Notes: generated by a model not told the origin, from the sequence alone. 64,000 nucleotides of DNA from Ruminococcus sp. (GCF_016283395.1 NZ_JAEEMU010000032.1:124001-188000), one strand, 5' to 3'; positions 50,959 through 60,201 are shown, numbered from the stretch's first letter. Numbers and translations are program-made.

Positions 50959-52572
50959 TCATTCATTCACGTAATATTTCCTTTTCGGTCGATTTCTGAG
51001 TTTGATCACATATTGGGTTTCCTCGTCAGTCTTCGATATCACTTCGTATCCCAATCCATCAAACAGTTTTTCGACCGGAGCATTCTTCGCAGTTTTTATA
51101 TACTTGGCGTGTAGGACTTCATAGCCGATCTGTTCCAGATCATTTTCAATTTGATCAATCACATAATTCTCAATATACTTGCCCATAACACGGCAACTCA
51201 TTAGGAAAGAATTGATCTCGATCCGCTTACAATCAATTATTGCTGCTGCAACCAATCCATAATCGCCATACCTATCTTTCACATTATAAGCATAGATTTT
51301 ATAGCCATTCTGAAGTAGCTTGTCGATATCCTGTCTTGTATATCTAATGGTGGTAAGATTAAACTGATTCGTTTTACTGTGCATCTGTGCAATTCGATCA
51401 AGACGAAAGTCATCCAGTTCTACTTTCTCTACTATCAGTTTCAAAGAACGCAGAAAATCCTCATACGACATCACCTTTGAGGCTTCATTACGCATGGCAT
51501 TCTCTGCATACTGCTGTGTCTTAGCCTTGTCCTCAGCAGACAATCGGATTCTCTTAAAGAATCTATTGTAAATATTTTCGATAAATGTAGGATAATCCTC
51601 AACCTTTTCGGGGAAGTTAGGAACCTCCACCATTGGAAGGCGCATCTTGATATTATCCCTCTCTGAAGCCATATCATCAATAAATACAAACGAATCAAGC
51701 CCCAAATTTAATTCCTTGGCAATCTCAGCGATATTGTCTGCCTTATCTGCCCAGTTGATCTTTACTGAAACAAAATCGTCACGTTTAAGCAGCATATAAG
51801 GATGCTTCTCCCATACTTCCATAACATCTGCTTCATTATTTTTTGAAGCAATCGCCAATAGCGTGCCTGTGTTCTTGATAGCCTTGATCTGCTGCTGAAC
51901 CTTCTTGTAAATTGCTCCAATGTGGTTATCGGACAGTTTGATTCCTTCTACTCCAAGCTCTCCGAGGATCCCTCCCCACAGAGTATTGTCAAGATCCAAA
52001 GCCAAAACCTTTTTGGTTGTTTTGTTCAGTATTTCCAGTGCTCTCTCAATTTCGCAGGCGACTATTGAACTGCCTTCGTTTGTAAAAGGGATTTTTCCCA
52101 TATACCACATTTTATCTGAGAAAACTCTATCTTTACCGACATTGAAAATTACACTGGTTAGTTTTAATGGATGAACATTCAAGTGAGTTGCCACTCGCTT
52201 ATTAAGCTCATCGATCCAATATCCTGTTACTGAGTACTCCATGAATGAATCATTATCTGCCAGTATGCCTGATCTAAAGATCACATCTGATATAAAATAG
52301 TCCTTATCCGATTTTAAATTTGAATCCAAAACAGCAAACCATTCATTAATAATATCTTTCGCCTGATTCAGATCTGTACAGCCATCCGTCAGTTGTTCTA
52401 TATCGATGAATAATACTATTACATTCGGATCGGCCTGATTTAATGTGGAATTAGTGTTAAGCAATTGTCCCCAGACATCGCCATAACCCACTGAAGGAAC
52501 ACAGTCCAGTTTCTTTGCCAATAATCGCAAAATGAAATCTGTGTTCACATTTGACAGTAATGCAACCTTCAC
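50959..52572 (-). CDS. FkbH-type HAD-IIIC protein (glyceryl/acyl-ACP forming?)
   Basis: 537 residues. N-terminal region (1-185) of the kind found before HAD-IIIC domains, then the HAD core with Asp193/Asp195 in ALDLDNTLWGG (residues 191-201), ASKN motif II-like and FVFIDDMASERDNI (motif IV), and a C-terminal GNAT-like domain (FNLTTIRYTRQDI, INSFLMSCRVMGKYIENYVI). FkbH family members convert 1,3-bisphosphoglycerate to glyceryl-S-ACP in polyketide pathways. GTG start with AAGGAG. Placement between pseF and an ACP gene suggests synthesis of a glyceryl (or related) thioester for decorating pseudaminic acid. Confidence 0.9.
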   Translation of the reverse strand: MKVALLSNVNTDFILRLLAKKLDCVPSVGYGDVWGQLLNTNSTLNQADPNVIVLFIDIEQLTDGCTDLNQAKDIINEWFAVLDSNLKSDKDYFISDVIFRSGILADNDSFMEYSVTGYWIDELNKRVATHLNVHPLKLTSVIFNVGKDRVFSDKMWYMGKIPFTNEGSSIVACEIERALEILNKTTKKVLALDLDNTLWGGILGELGVEGIKLSDNHIGAIYKKVQQQIKAIKNTGTLLAIASKNNEADVMEVWEKHPYMLLKRDDFVSVKINWADKADNIAEIAKELNLGLDSFVFIDDMASERDNIKMRLPMVEVPNFPEKVEDYPTFIENIYNRFFKRIRLSAEDKAKTQQYAENAMRNEASKVMSYEDFLRSLKLIVEKVELDDFRLDRIAQMHSKTNQFNLTTIRYTRQDIDKLLQNGYKIYAYNVKDRYGDYGLVAAAIIDCKRIEINSFLMSCRVMGKYIENYVIDQIENDLEQIGYEVLHAKYIKTAKNAPVEKLFDGLGYEVISKTDEETQYVIKLRNRPKRKYYVNE

Positions 52573-52582
52573 AATAAACTCC

Positions 52583-53275
52583 TTATTTCTGATAAAAAAG
52601 CATCTTATATTTCAGTTCAGCCATTTCCCAATCGCTAAGATTATCAATGTCCTGAACCATTATCTCGTCCATAACAAATGGTATAGTATCATCTGTAATA
52701 AGTTTTCGTTCTGCCTTGAACTCGGGTATCCTGAACATACTAAATGAGCCGCAATCGTGATACATCTTTTCGATATCCTGAGATCTTGTATTCAGATATT
52801 CCGGCTGTGCCAAAACGATCTTATTCTTGCGAATAAACACACCTCTTTGCGGTGGGAAAGAAAACGCCACTACGGGCAACAAAGTTTTTGATGTGCTTTG
52901 GCTTAGGGTATCAAAAGCGTTCAGTAGAGTTTCTGATGTAACAAAAGGAGCGGTAGGATAAAGGCAACATCCTATATCGTATTTTTTTTCCGACTCTTCA
53001 TACCTTTCAAGAACCTCAAGCAATACATCAGAGGTCGTTGCAAAATCATTGCTGGTAGCTTCACTTCTCATAAATGGGACTTCAGCACCATACTTTTTGG
53101 CAATTGACGCTATTTCTTCACTATCTGTTGAAACCATTACCTCATCAAACACACCGCTGTTAAGAGCTGCTTCAATGCTGTATGCAATGATAGGCTTACC
53201 ACAAAACTCCTTGATGTTCTTTTTAGGAATGCGTTTAGAACCGCCTCGTGCTGTTATAATTGCTATAGAAGCCAT
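52583..53275 (-). CDS. pseF: Pseudaminic acid cytidylyltransferase
   Basis: 230 residues. Activates Pse as CMP-Pse. CMP-NeuA-type fold: IITARGGSKRIPKKNIKEFCGKPI (CTP loop, residues 5-28), DEVMVSTDSEEIA and CLYPTAPF. Length is typical for PseF. RBS AAGGTG before ATG 53275. Its end provides the ribosome site of the FkbH gene. Confidence 0.94.
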   Translation of the reverse strand: MASIAIITARGGSKRIPKKNIKEFCGKPIIAYSIEAALNSGVFDEVMVSTDSEEIASIAKKYGAEVPFMRSEATSNDFATTSDVLLEVLERYEESEKKYDIGCCLYPTAPFVTSETLLNAFDTLSQSTSKTLLPVVAFSFPPQRGVFIRKNKIVLAQPEYLNTRSQDIEKMYHDCGSFSMFRIPEFKAERKLITDDTIPFVMDEIMVQDIDNLSDWEMAELKYKMLFYQK

Positions 53276-53284
53276 ATTTACACC

Positions 53285-54478
53285 TTACTTTTTATAATAA
53301 TCAAGCACCTTACGAATTGCAGCAACTACTTTATTCTGCTCATCATCACTAAGCGAATAGTAAAGCGGAATAGAGATAATACGCTCATAAAGCTTCTCTG
53401 CATTCGGACAGGTTCCCATTTTGTATCCAAGTGACTGATAATACGGGAACGAGTATAACGGGATATAATGCACATTTACACCAACGCCCTCTGCCAGCAA
53501 AGCGTCAAATATCTCTTTTCGTGAACAGTTCAGCATTTCAAGATTGAGCTGGATAACGTAAAGGTGCCGTACTGTATCAGATTCAGCTATTTCCTCCTGA
53601 ATAGTAATTTCCGGCATTTCTGTAAAAGCATCATCATAATGCTTTACAAGTTCTTTTCTTCTATTGCCAAACAATTCAAGTTTATCAAGTTGACTTGATA
53701 ACAGAGCTGCCTGCATATCTGTCATTCTATAATTATAGCCAAGAGCGATTTGTTGATAATACCAGACGCCTTCTGAAGGCTTGTTCATCATATCCTGAGC
53801 ACGAGTAATACCATGAGTACGGAATAGTACCAAACGCTTATACAATTCCTCATTATTCGTTGTAATTGCACCGCCTTCACCAGCTGTACACGTTTTAACA
53901 GGGTGAAAACTGAATTCTGTCATATCCGCTATGCTGCCAACAGGCTTTCCTTTATATTTTGTTCCCAGAGAATGAGCTGCGTCTTCGATCAGGATCAGAC
54001 CATGACGGTCACAGATCTCACGAATGCGATCAAGCTGTACTGCCTGACCAGTGTAATCAACTGCAACTACAGCTTTCGTCTTATCAGTGATACATTTTTC
54101 AATGCTATCCGGATCAATGTTATACGTTGAAGGGTCTATATCCGCAAAAACAGGTTTTGCGCCTAAATACAACGCACAGTTGGCAGAAGCCGCAAACGTG
54201 ATCGGGGTGGTTATGACCTCATCGCCTGCACCAATACCTGCTGCAAATATGCAAGCATGAAGTGCAGCTGTACCATTTGCAATCAACACAGCATATTTCG
54301 CACCTGTAATCTCACAGAGTTTATTCTCTGCTTCAGTAATTTTCGGTCCACAAGTTAGATAATCGCTCTTTAATACATCAACAACTGCTTTAATATCATG
54401 GTCATCAATATACTGATGACCATATCCGATTTTTTTTTCAAAAACAGGTTTGCCGCCAAAAACAGCTAACTTTTCCAC
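53285..54478 (-). CDS. pseC: UDP-4-amino-4,6-dideoxy-N-acetyl-beta-L-altrosamine transaminase
   Basis: 397 residues. DegT/DnrJ/EryC1-type aminotransferase: PLP Lys195 in FHPVKTCTAGEGGA, Asp in LILIEDAAHSLG, C-terminal arginine region YNYRMTDMQAALL. Adds the 4-amino group in step two of Pse synthesis. GTG start with GAGGAG upstream. Lies ten bases before pseF; pseB precedes it with a 37-base gap. Confidence 0.94.
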   Translation of the reverse strand: MEKLAVFGGKPVFEKKIGYGHQYIDDHDIKAVVDVLKSDYLTCGPKITEAENKLCEITGAKYAVLIANGTAALHACIFAAGIGAGDEVITTPITFAASANCALYLGAKPVFADIDPSTYNIDPDSIEKCITDKTKAVVAVDYTGQAVQLDRIREICDRHGLILIEDAAHSLGTKYKGKPVGSIADMTEFSFHPVKTCTAGEGGAITTNNEELYKRLVLFRTHGITRAQDMMNKPSEGVWYYQQIALGYNYRMTDMQAALLSSQLDKLELFGNRRKELVKHYDDAFTEMPEITIQEEIAESDTVRHLYVIQLNLEMLNCSRKEIFDALLAEGVGVNVHYIPLYSFPYYQSLGYKMGTCPNAEKLYERIISIPLYYSLSDDEQNKVVAAIRKVLDYYKK

Positions 54479-54515
54479 TTAAATCACTCCTCTGAATATG
54501 TACAATTAGTTTTGA

Positions 54516-55511
54516 TCAGATTTTTCCGATTTTAACTTTATTAGCTTCGATCCATTGCTGAAGCTGTTTAATTGACATCCATTCAGTGTTGTTGTCAGAA
54601 GTGTAACTGAATCCTTCAGATACTCTTACACCACCCTTGATCATGGTTTCAATAGAAGTCCATTCACAAATCTGAGGGAGAATTTTATAGTGTTCAGGAT
54701 ATTCATATGTAAAGTTTGCATCTTCAACACCTATCATTTGCTCGTGTAGCTTTTCACCAGGGCGAATTCCAATCTCGACCTGCTCAGCATCGGGATCAAC
54801 AGCAGTTGCAATGTCACAGATATTCATAGACGGAATCTTCTTTACATATATCTCGCCGCCTTCCATATCATTAAATGCGTGCCATACAAGCTCTACTCCC
54901 TGTTCAAGAGAAATCATAAAACGAGTCATTCGCTTGTCAGTAATGGTAAGTTTTCCAGAACTTGCTGTTTCCATAAAGAAAGGGATAACAGAACCACGAG
55001 AGCCCATAACATTTCCATATCTAACTACAGCAAACTTAGTTCTGCCGCCTGTATAAGAGTTACCGGCAATAAAAATCTTGTCCGAACAAAGCTTTGTTGC
55101 ACCATAAAGATTAACAGGAGAACTCGCCTTATCAGTAGAAAGAGCAACAAGCCCCTTAACACCGGAATCAATGCAGGCATCTATAAGATTCATTGCACCA
55201 TTTACATTTGTCTTTATGCATTCAAATGGATTGTATTCGGCTGTAGGAACAATCTTGGTGGCAGCTGCATGAACAACATAGTCAACACCATTCAATGCTC
55301 TATAGAGTCTCTCTTTGTCTCTTACATCACCGATAAAGAATCTAACTCTCTTATCACCCTGAAATTTCTTCGCCATGTTCCACTGCTTCATTTCATCTCT
55401 TGAATATATGATTATCTTCTTCGGATTATATTTTGCCAGAGTCATCGGAACAAAAGTATTACCGAATGAACCTGTACCACCAGTTACCAGAATTGTCTTT
55501 TCGAATAACAT
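54516..55511 (-). CDS. pseB: UDP-N-acetylglucosamine 4,6-dehydratase (inverting)
   Basis: 331 residues. SDR enzyme starting pseudaminic acid synthesis. NAD(P) loop GGTGSFG (11-17), HAAATKIVPTAEYNPFECIKTNV (PseB hallmark) and ALSTDKASSPVNLYGATK with the Asp-Lys-Tyr catalytic set. First gene of the operon; RBS GGAGGT. No promoter with good spacing was found upstream; a TATAAT at 55545-55550 (minus strand) lacks a matching -35. Codons are richer in A/T-ending forms than in the dockerin genes to the left. Confidence 0.95.
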   Translation of the reverse strand: MLFEKTILVTGGTGSFGNTFVPMTLAKYNPKKIIIYSRDEMKQWNMAKKFQGDKRVRFFIGDVRDKERLYRALNGVDYVVHAAATKIVPTAEYNPFECIKTNVNGAMNLIDACIDSGVKGLVALSTDKASSPVNLYGATKLCSDKIFIAGNSYTGGRTKFAVVRYGNVMGSRGSVIPFFMETASSGKLTITDKRMTRFMISLEQGVELVWHAFNDMEGGEIYVKKIPSMNICDIATAVDPDAEQVEIGIRPGEKLHEQMIGVEDANFTYEYPEHYKILPQICEWTSIETMIKGGVRVSEGFSYTSDNNTEWMSIKQLQQWIEANKVKIGKI

Positions 55512-55785
55512 AGATTTACCTCCAAAAATAAAATTTACTGCTCAATTATATATATGAAACAGCCATATTGATATTATCAATTTAATCATAAACCAATAGT
55601 TTATCAACACAGCGAACGATTGTTAAAATATATAATATTTTCCCAAATCTATTAATACAGCCATAATTAATGATAATTAAATTATCAATCATCGCAGATC
55701 GTTTTAACTTCCTGCGAAAATAAAACAGATCGCTATCAATTTTATTTACTCAACAAAGGAATCATATAATACAATTTTAGCATAA
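55512..55785. other. AT-rich intergenic region upstream of pseB
   Basis: Very AT-rich with several short palindromes (TTGATATTATCAA at 55568-55580; TAATTAATGATAATTAAATTATCA at about 55664). Presumably holds the pse operon promoter, but none of consensus quality is seen. Confidence 0.4.
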
Positions 55786-55977
55786 ATGTTGAATCTTTGC
55801 AAGACCTTGCCTGAATATTCTGTTGTTAGAGATATAAATTGTATCGGAGATGTTCTTGAACCGCATATCATAGCTGAGAGAGGGGATTTGCGCCGTTTCA
55901 GAAACAAACACTCTTTGATTGCTTATGCTGGCATTGAGGCTCCGCCTATAAGGTTTTTCGTGTTTACTACAGCATAG
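55786..55977 (+). pseudogene. IS110-family transposase fragment
   Basis: 63 codons resembling the C-terminal transposase_20 domain of IS110/IS116 elements: LCKTLPEYSVVRDINCIGDVL, then ERGDLRRFRNKHSLIAYAGIEAPP. In complete transposases YQSG and an H-S-KRG segment follow; here the frame turns to RFFVFTTA and stops. No other part of the IS is found on either side. The 370 bases after it hold only an unconvincing minus-strand frame. Confidence 0.75.
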
Positions 55978-56305
55978 TTATGGAGATTTGCTGTATCTTT
56001 TTATTCTCAATATATCGGCATTTTCAACAATGCATAGCTTTCGACATTGGTTATTCTGCCTATTGATTATCCTTAGTAGTTTTTTATGTATATTATGCAG
56101 ATCTTTGATAGGTTCACTTTTTGCCTGCTTTAACATCAAACACAGCAGTTCGTAAACATAGACTTCAACATACCTCCCATTGAAAATGCAGCTTACCATG
56201 GTAAAAAAACAACTTACCGATATTCTATTGACTTCATGCAAAAAGCAATAGCATAATAAGTATATAAAACATAAATTATTTCCTTATATTAAGGGGGCAA
56301 GATCA

Positions 56306-56350
56306 ATGACCTTGCTTTTTACAAAATTTAATACAGAACGTAGAAATTGA
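56306..56350 (+). CDS. Possible 14-codon leader frame
   Basis: ATG 56306 with AAGGGGG nine bases upstream; TGA at 56348-56350, ATG of the next gene at 56352. May couple translation of the secreted protein. Confidence 0.35.
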   Translation: MTLLFTKFNTERRN

Positions 56351-56351
56351 T

Positions 56352-57050
56352 ATGAAAGCCAGACCGATCGCACTGTTAACAGCTACTGCAACATTGATGC
56401 CTGTCCATGCTGCAGAGCAGTCCGCAGCTGAAAAGTGCGCGGAAAATTTTCTTGAATGGATATCTACAGTTTTTGAGTCCGCACAGGAATTCCGCAACAC
56501 TTATGGAGCTACACATATTGTGGACGGAGCTGTATGTGTCGTTTTTGAAATTGAATATGACGCACCTGATCCTGATGTTAATTATTTTGAAAACAGATAT
56601 TTATTTAATGCCACAAATGGTGTCAGAGGATCAACGAAATTAAATTACTACTTTAATGAGAATGATCTTGAAGATAATACAGTGTATGTCGTTGTGGCAA
56701 TCACATCAATACCTGCAGATGAATTTGAAGTGGAATTTATCGACAGATCAATAAACTCAAGCATAGATACCGCTCATCCACATTCTGTCGGACATTATTC
56801 TTTTAAAGGAATAGGTAGGTATAATACCATAGAAACAGATATTTACAACTGGCTTCCCGACTGTGAGACCGAGTACAGGACTACGTTGAAAAAATACGGT
56901 TTGGTCTCTGTCAGGGATAACTTTGTTGTGTTCTGCTTGGATTCAAATGCAGGTACTCCTTTTACATTGCAGGAAAAGTCAGACAAAAGAAGCTTTATTC
57001 CCAATCTTTTACAGCTTCATTATAGTATTGGATCAAAATGGGTTTTGTAA
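56352..57050 (+). CDS. Secreted protein of unknown function
   Basis: 232 residues. A probable signal peptide (MKARPIALLTATATLMPVHAA, cut near residue 21), then an acidic globular domain with no recognised family (YGATHIVDGAVCVVFEIEYDAPD; LLQLHYSIG near the end). Its 3' end overlaps the convergent aminopropyltransferase gene by 56 bases. No good ribosome site precedes the ATG; instead a 14-codon frame (56306-56350, MTLLFTKFNTERRN) with AAGGGGG upstream ends one base before it, suggesting coupled translation or an old frameshift at the start. Confidence 0.6.
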   Translation: MKARPIALLTATATLMPVHAAEQSAAEKCAENFLEWISTVFESAQEFRNTYGATHIVDGAVCVVFEIEYDAPDPDVNYFENRYLFNATNGVRGSTKLNYYFNENDLEDNTVYVVVAITSIPADEFEVEFIDRSINSSIDTAHPHSVGHYSFKGIGRYNTIETDIYNWLPDCETEYRTTLKKYGLVSVRDNFVVFCLDSNAGTPFTLQEKSDKRSFIPNLLQLHYSIGSKWVL

Positions 57051-58497
57051 GCTGATTGATATCTGTATTTGTATCAACTTCGTCCTTTGCGAAAGAGAAA
57101 AGAGACTCTATATTATCTTCGGAAAGATAACGAGTATCAACTGCAAGTTTATGCTTCTTTTCAAGTACAGCACGGCTTGCCATATTGAATCCCCAATCTC
57201 CGAAAGAAGGCACCTGCAAATGATAAGGCTTAACTTCAAATCCTTCGCTTTCGATAGTTCTGTTGATGCACCAGAAAGCTTTAGGAGCATAATAAGGACT
57301 GGTAGACTGTACATTTATTATACCGTTGTCGGTAAGGTGATTGCCGCATAAGCGATAGAATATGTTGCTGTAAAGTTTATTCAGAGCCTCATTATTCGGA
57401 TCGGGAAGATCAACGATTATAACATCAAAAAGCCCGTCTGTTTCTTTAAGGTATTGATAAGCATCCATATTGATTATAGTCAGCTTATCACTGTTTAATG
57501 ATCCCTCATTGATTTTTGAGATCTGCTTGTCAGAACGGCATAGATCAGTCATACCCTTATCAAGGTCGATCATAGTTATCTGTTTGATATCAGGGTATTT
57601 CAGCAATTCACGGACTGCCAGTCCGTCGCCGCCTCCGAGGATAAGTACTTTATCGTGCTTTTCAGCATAAAGCATAGGGATATGTACAAGACTTTCATGA
57701 TACCGATATTCGTCAGCAGATGAAAACTGACAGTTGCCGTCTATAAACAGACGAACATCTTCCTTATGCTTTGTAACGACTATTTTCTGATACTGTGTCT
57801 GTTCGATAAGTATAACATTATCTCTATAGAGTCCGCTTTCTATTACCCTGCTGATATTTTCGGAAAATACCATGCCTATTGCCATAATGACAAGAAGAAC
57901 GACAGATGCGATACGGAATAAAAAGCTTTTTTTCAATCGGTTTTTGAATGAAAAAATAATCACGGTTGCACATATAAGATTAAAAGCACCGGCAAGAAAA
58001 GCTGTTGCAAAGTAGCCAAGATGAGGCAGCAAAAGCATAGGAAAGACGATCGCGCCTATCAGACCACCTATATAATCAAATGAAAAAATCGAGGAGAGTG
58101 TCAGCCTGAGTTCGTTTCTGTCCTCTTCAATAATACGTGTCAGAAGAGGTATTTCAAGTCCTGCAAGAGTACCGATAAGGATTATCTCGATATACATTAC
58201 ACAGGCGTATGATTCGATATACAGATTGGCAAGGAACAGTACAAGCGAACTTGTTCCGCCGATCAAGCCTATACATATCTCGACCATGGCAAAACTGTTG
58301 AACAGATCTTTCTTTATATATTTAGAAAGAAAGGATCCTATTCCCAGTGCAAACATATATAGTCCTATAGTTACAGAATACTGAAATGTGGAATCTCCCA
58401 GAAGATAAGAGCTGACAGCACTTATTATCAGCTCATAGACCATAGAACAGCCTGAGATAATAAGTGTTGTCAGCATAAGTATGCGATAATTTTTCAT
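56995..58497 (-). CDS. Membrane-fused aminopropyltransferase (spermidine synthase-like)
   Basis: 500 residues. Residues 1-215 form six to seven TM segments; residues about 225-460 are a spermidine-synthase domain. Its family motifs are complete: QTQYQKIVV, LFIDGNCQFSSADEYRYHESLVH, LILGGGDGLAVRE, MIDLDKGM, INMDAYQYL, IVDLPDPN and VPSFGDWGFNMAS. It could transfer an aminopropyl (or related) group from decarboxylated AdoMet at the membrane, but the acceptor is unknown. Follows the DUF350 gene by nine bases, in one operon with DUF4178. Confidence 0.9.
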   Translation of the reverse strand: MKNYRILMLTTLIISGCSMVYELIISAVSSYLLGDSTFQYSVTIGLYMFALGIGSFLSKYIKKDLFNSFAMVEICIGLIGGTSSLVLFLANLYIESYACVMYIEIILIGTLAGLEIPLLTRIIEEDRNELRLTLSSIFSFDYIGGLIGAIVFPMLLLPHLGYFATAFLAGAFNLICATVIIFSFKNRLKKSFLFRIASVVLLVIMAIGMVFSENISRVIESGLYRDNVILIEQTQYQKIVVTKHKEDVRLFIDGNCQFSSADEYRYHESLVHIPMLYAEKHDKVLILGGGDGLAVRELLKYPDIKQITMIDLDKGMTDLCRSDKQISKINEGSLNSDKLTIINMDAYQYLKETDGLFDVIIVDLPDPNNEALNKLYSNIFYRLCGNHLTDNGIINVQSTSPYYAPKAFWCINRTIESEGFEVKPYHLQVPSFGDWGFNMASRAVLEKKHKLAVDTRYLSEDNIESLFSFAKDEVDTNTDINQLTKPILIQYYNEAVKDWE

Positions 58498-58506
58498 TTG
58501 TTCACC

Positions 58507-58938
58507 TTACATTATAACACCGCTGATAAGGATAGCAATTCCGATGAAAATACCTGCTACCATGATACCGGCAGAAGTATTGCCTTTACCGATCTCGGTG
58601 TTGAGCTCGTACTTGCGGTTTATAAACTTGATCGCAAGGTAGGCAAGCATAAAGAAAACAACACCTGCAACAAAATACAGAACGCTGCTCAGGATACCGT
58701 TCATCAGACTCTCTGTCTGACCGCTTTCTGAGGGAGAGTATATCGCAGCACGAAGCAATATTCCTACACCTATATTTATTCCTGCCGAAACAAAACCTAC
58801 AGCTTTATTATCTTTTTTTATCTCCTCCGGAAACGAACATGGTATCACCAGATCTATGAAAAAATTGGCTGCAACCATTAATATCACTCCGAGGAAGGAA
58901 TATATTGCCATTTCAAGTATATCTTTATAAAAATCCAT
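58507..58938 (-). CDS. DUF350 membrane protein
   Basis: 143 residues, four TM segments in two similar halves (DNKAVGFVSAGINIGVGILLRAA and GNTSAGIMVAGIFIGIAILISG), the internal repeat of DUF350 (YjfL type). Function unknown; family members occur beside envelope-stress and polyamine-type genes. Nine bases from the downstream gene and 11 from the upstream one, so certainly co-transcribed. Confidence 0.9.
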   Translation of the reverse strand: MDFYKDILEMAIYSFLGVILMVAANFFIDLVIPCSFPEEIKKDNKAVGFVSAGINIGVGILLRAAIYSPSESGQTESLMNGILSSVLYFVAGVVFFMLAYLAIKFINRKYELNTEIGKGNTSAGIMVAGIFIGIAILISGVIM

Positions 58939-58949
58939 AAAAACCTCCG

Positions 58950-60032
58950 TTATTTGCCGCTGCTCAGACCGCCGCCCGATGAGCGTCTCGTCCTGACGCT
59001 GCTTTGTCTTATGCTGTTTTGTCTGACAGTTTCTGAGTAAACCTTATACGTATTAGATGAAAATACAATGGGCTCGCCATAGTATGAATCATATGGCGAT
59101 GATGAATTATTGTAGGTATCTTTGTCTTTATCATAGCCTGCCGAATAATAAAAGAGCTTGTAATAATCATGTACTTTACTTGTACTGCAGTATGGTGCGG
59201 TATCATTTTTAAATGCATATTTTCGACCGGACACCTGTACATACACATCACCGCTTTCAGCTATGTATACCAGACAGTATTCTTTTTTTGTAAGTATGCC
59301 TACAGCTTCGCTTCCTTCTGTGGTATCCGGCTGGATTTGTTCGATCTCGCCTTCAATGGCATCAATTATCCACTTGGTTACTTTATCTATTCCAAAAATC
59401 GAGTCTGTTTTATATACCTTTGCCTTCAGATCTTCATTACCTGTTATCGAAGTAACGTAACTTAAGTGATAATCATCATCTAACACCTTTTGAATAGTCG
59501 GCACTTTATGAAAAAATGAAGCCAGATATGGTCCGAACATGATCAAACAAAGTATCCCTATAAAGGTTAATGTTATCACAGAGCCCAGATATCTTGTTTT
59601 AAATGCTTCCTTTTTATCATGGCGAACAAAAGTTATCTCGTCCTCATCGAGATAATATCCTTCGCTCATCTCAACTTCATCGCTCCATATTTCCTTTGAG
59701 ATGATCTTTTCCTCTGTCGAATCTTCATATTCATAAAATTGAGCACGATCACCAAAATGTACATCAACACTGCCGCTTCGGCTAACGACCACTTCTGTTC
59801 CACTGTCTACAAGATCATATCCCCATTCACTAATGCCGTATTTTACTTGGCTGATGGAGTATTCATGATAAACATCATCTATGCTGAGCCATTTTTCGCT
59901 TCCGCCATTAACAGGCTTCATTCGGTATTCATCCCAGCGCATTTTGTCTTTTGTGTTTTTGTATGTTATTTTGCCGATGATAAGATATTCAGTACCATCA
60001 ACATTTAATACATCACCTATTTTAAAAACCAA
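58950..60032 (-). CDS. DUF4178 protein with one TM segment
   Basis: 360 residues. N-terminal DUF4178 domain (VFKIGDVLNVDGTEYLIIGKI... SGSVDVHFGDRAQFYEYE, residues 1-155), one TM helix (about 177-200), then an outer domain ending in a Ser/Arg/Gly-rich tail. A TTG start at 60032 is chosen because AAAGGGGGAG lies eight bases upstream and gives the usual DUF4178 start; the ATG nine codons earlier would place that site inside the gene. First gene of the DUF4178-DUF350-aminopropyltransferase operon. Confidence 0.85.
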   Translation of the reverse strand: MVFKIGDVLNVDGTEYLIIGKITYKNTKDKMRWDEYRMKPVNGGSEKWLSIDDVYHEYSISQVKYGISEWGYDLVDSGTEVVVSRSGSVDVHFGDRAQFYEYEDSTEEKIISKEIWSDEVEMSEGYYLDEDEITFVRHDKKEAFKTRYLGSVITLTFIGILCLIMFGPYLASFFHKVPTIQKVLDDDYHLSYVTSITGNEDLKAKVYKTDSIFGIDKVTKWIIDAIEGEIEQIQPDTTEGSEAVGILTKKEYCLVYIAESGDVYVQVSGRKYAFKNDTAPYCSTSKVHDYYKLFYYSAGYDKDKDTYNNSSSPYDSYYGEPIVFSSNTYKVYSETVRQNSIRQSSVRTRRSSGGGLSSGK

Positions 60033-60072
60033 TGAATTATCTCCCCCTTTGGGTTTCATATCATATTTAGTT

Positions 60073-60101
60073 ATTATATACTATAAAGCATATTTTGTCA
60101 A
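60073..60101 (-). promoter_or_regulatory. Consensus promoter of the DUF4178 operon
   Basis: Minus strand TTGACA (60096-60101), 17 bases, TATAAT (60073-60078), about 40 bases before the TTG start. Confidence 0.85.
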
Positions 60102-60157
60102 GAAACTTAATAATCAATGGTTGCACATCATTTTTTTAGTATGCTAATCCAACAGAG

Positions 60158-60184
60158 AAAAGGCGGTTAAAACCGCCTTTTTTA
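60158..60184 (-). terminator. Terminator of the 60202-60759 lipoprotein gene
   Basis: AAAAGGCGGTT-aa-AACCGCCTTTTTT, symmetric, usable in both directions; separates the lipoprotein from the DUF4178 operon. Confidence 0.88.
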
Positions 60185-60201
60185 ATGTTCTTTTCTGCTT
60201 G

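Noticed and set aside
55978..56241. 87-codon minus-strand frame next to the IS110 fragment
   Set aside because: No ribosome site, no recognisable family, and AT-rich Cys/Leu composition typical of chance frames.
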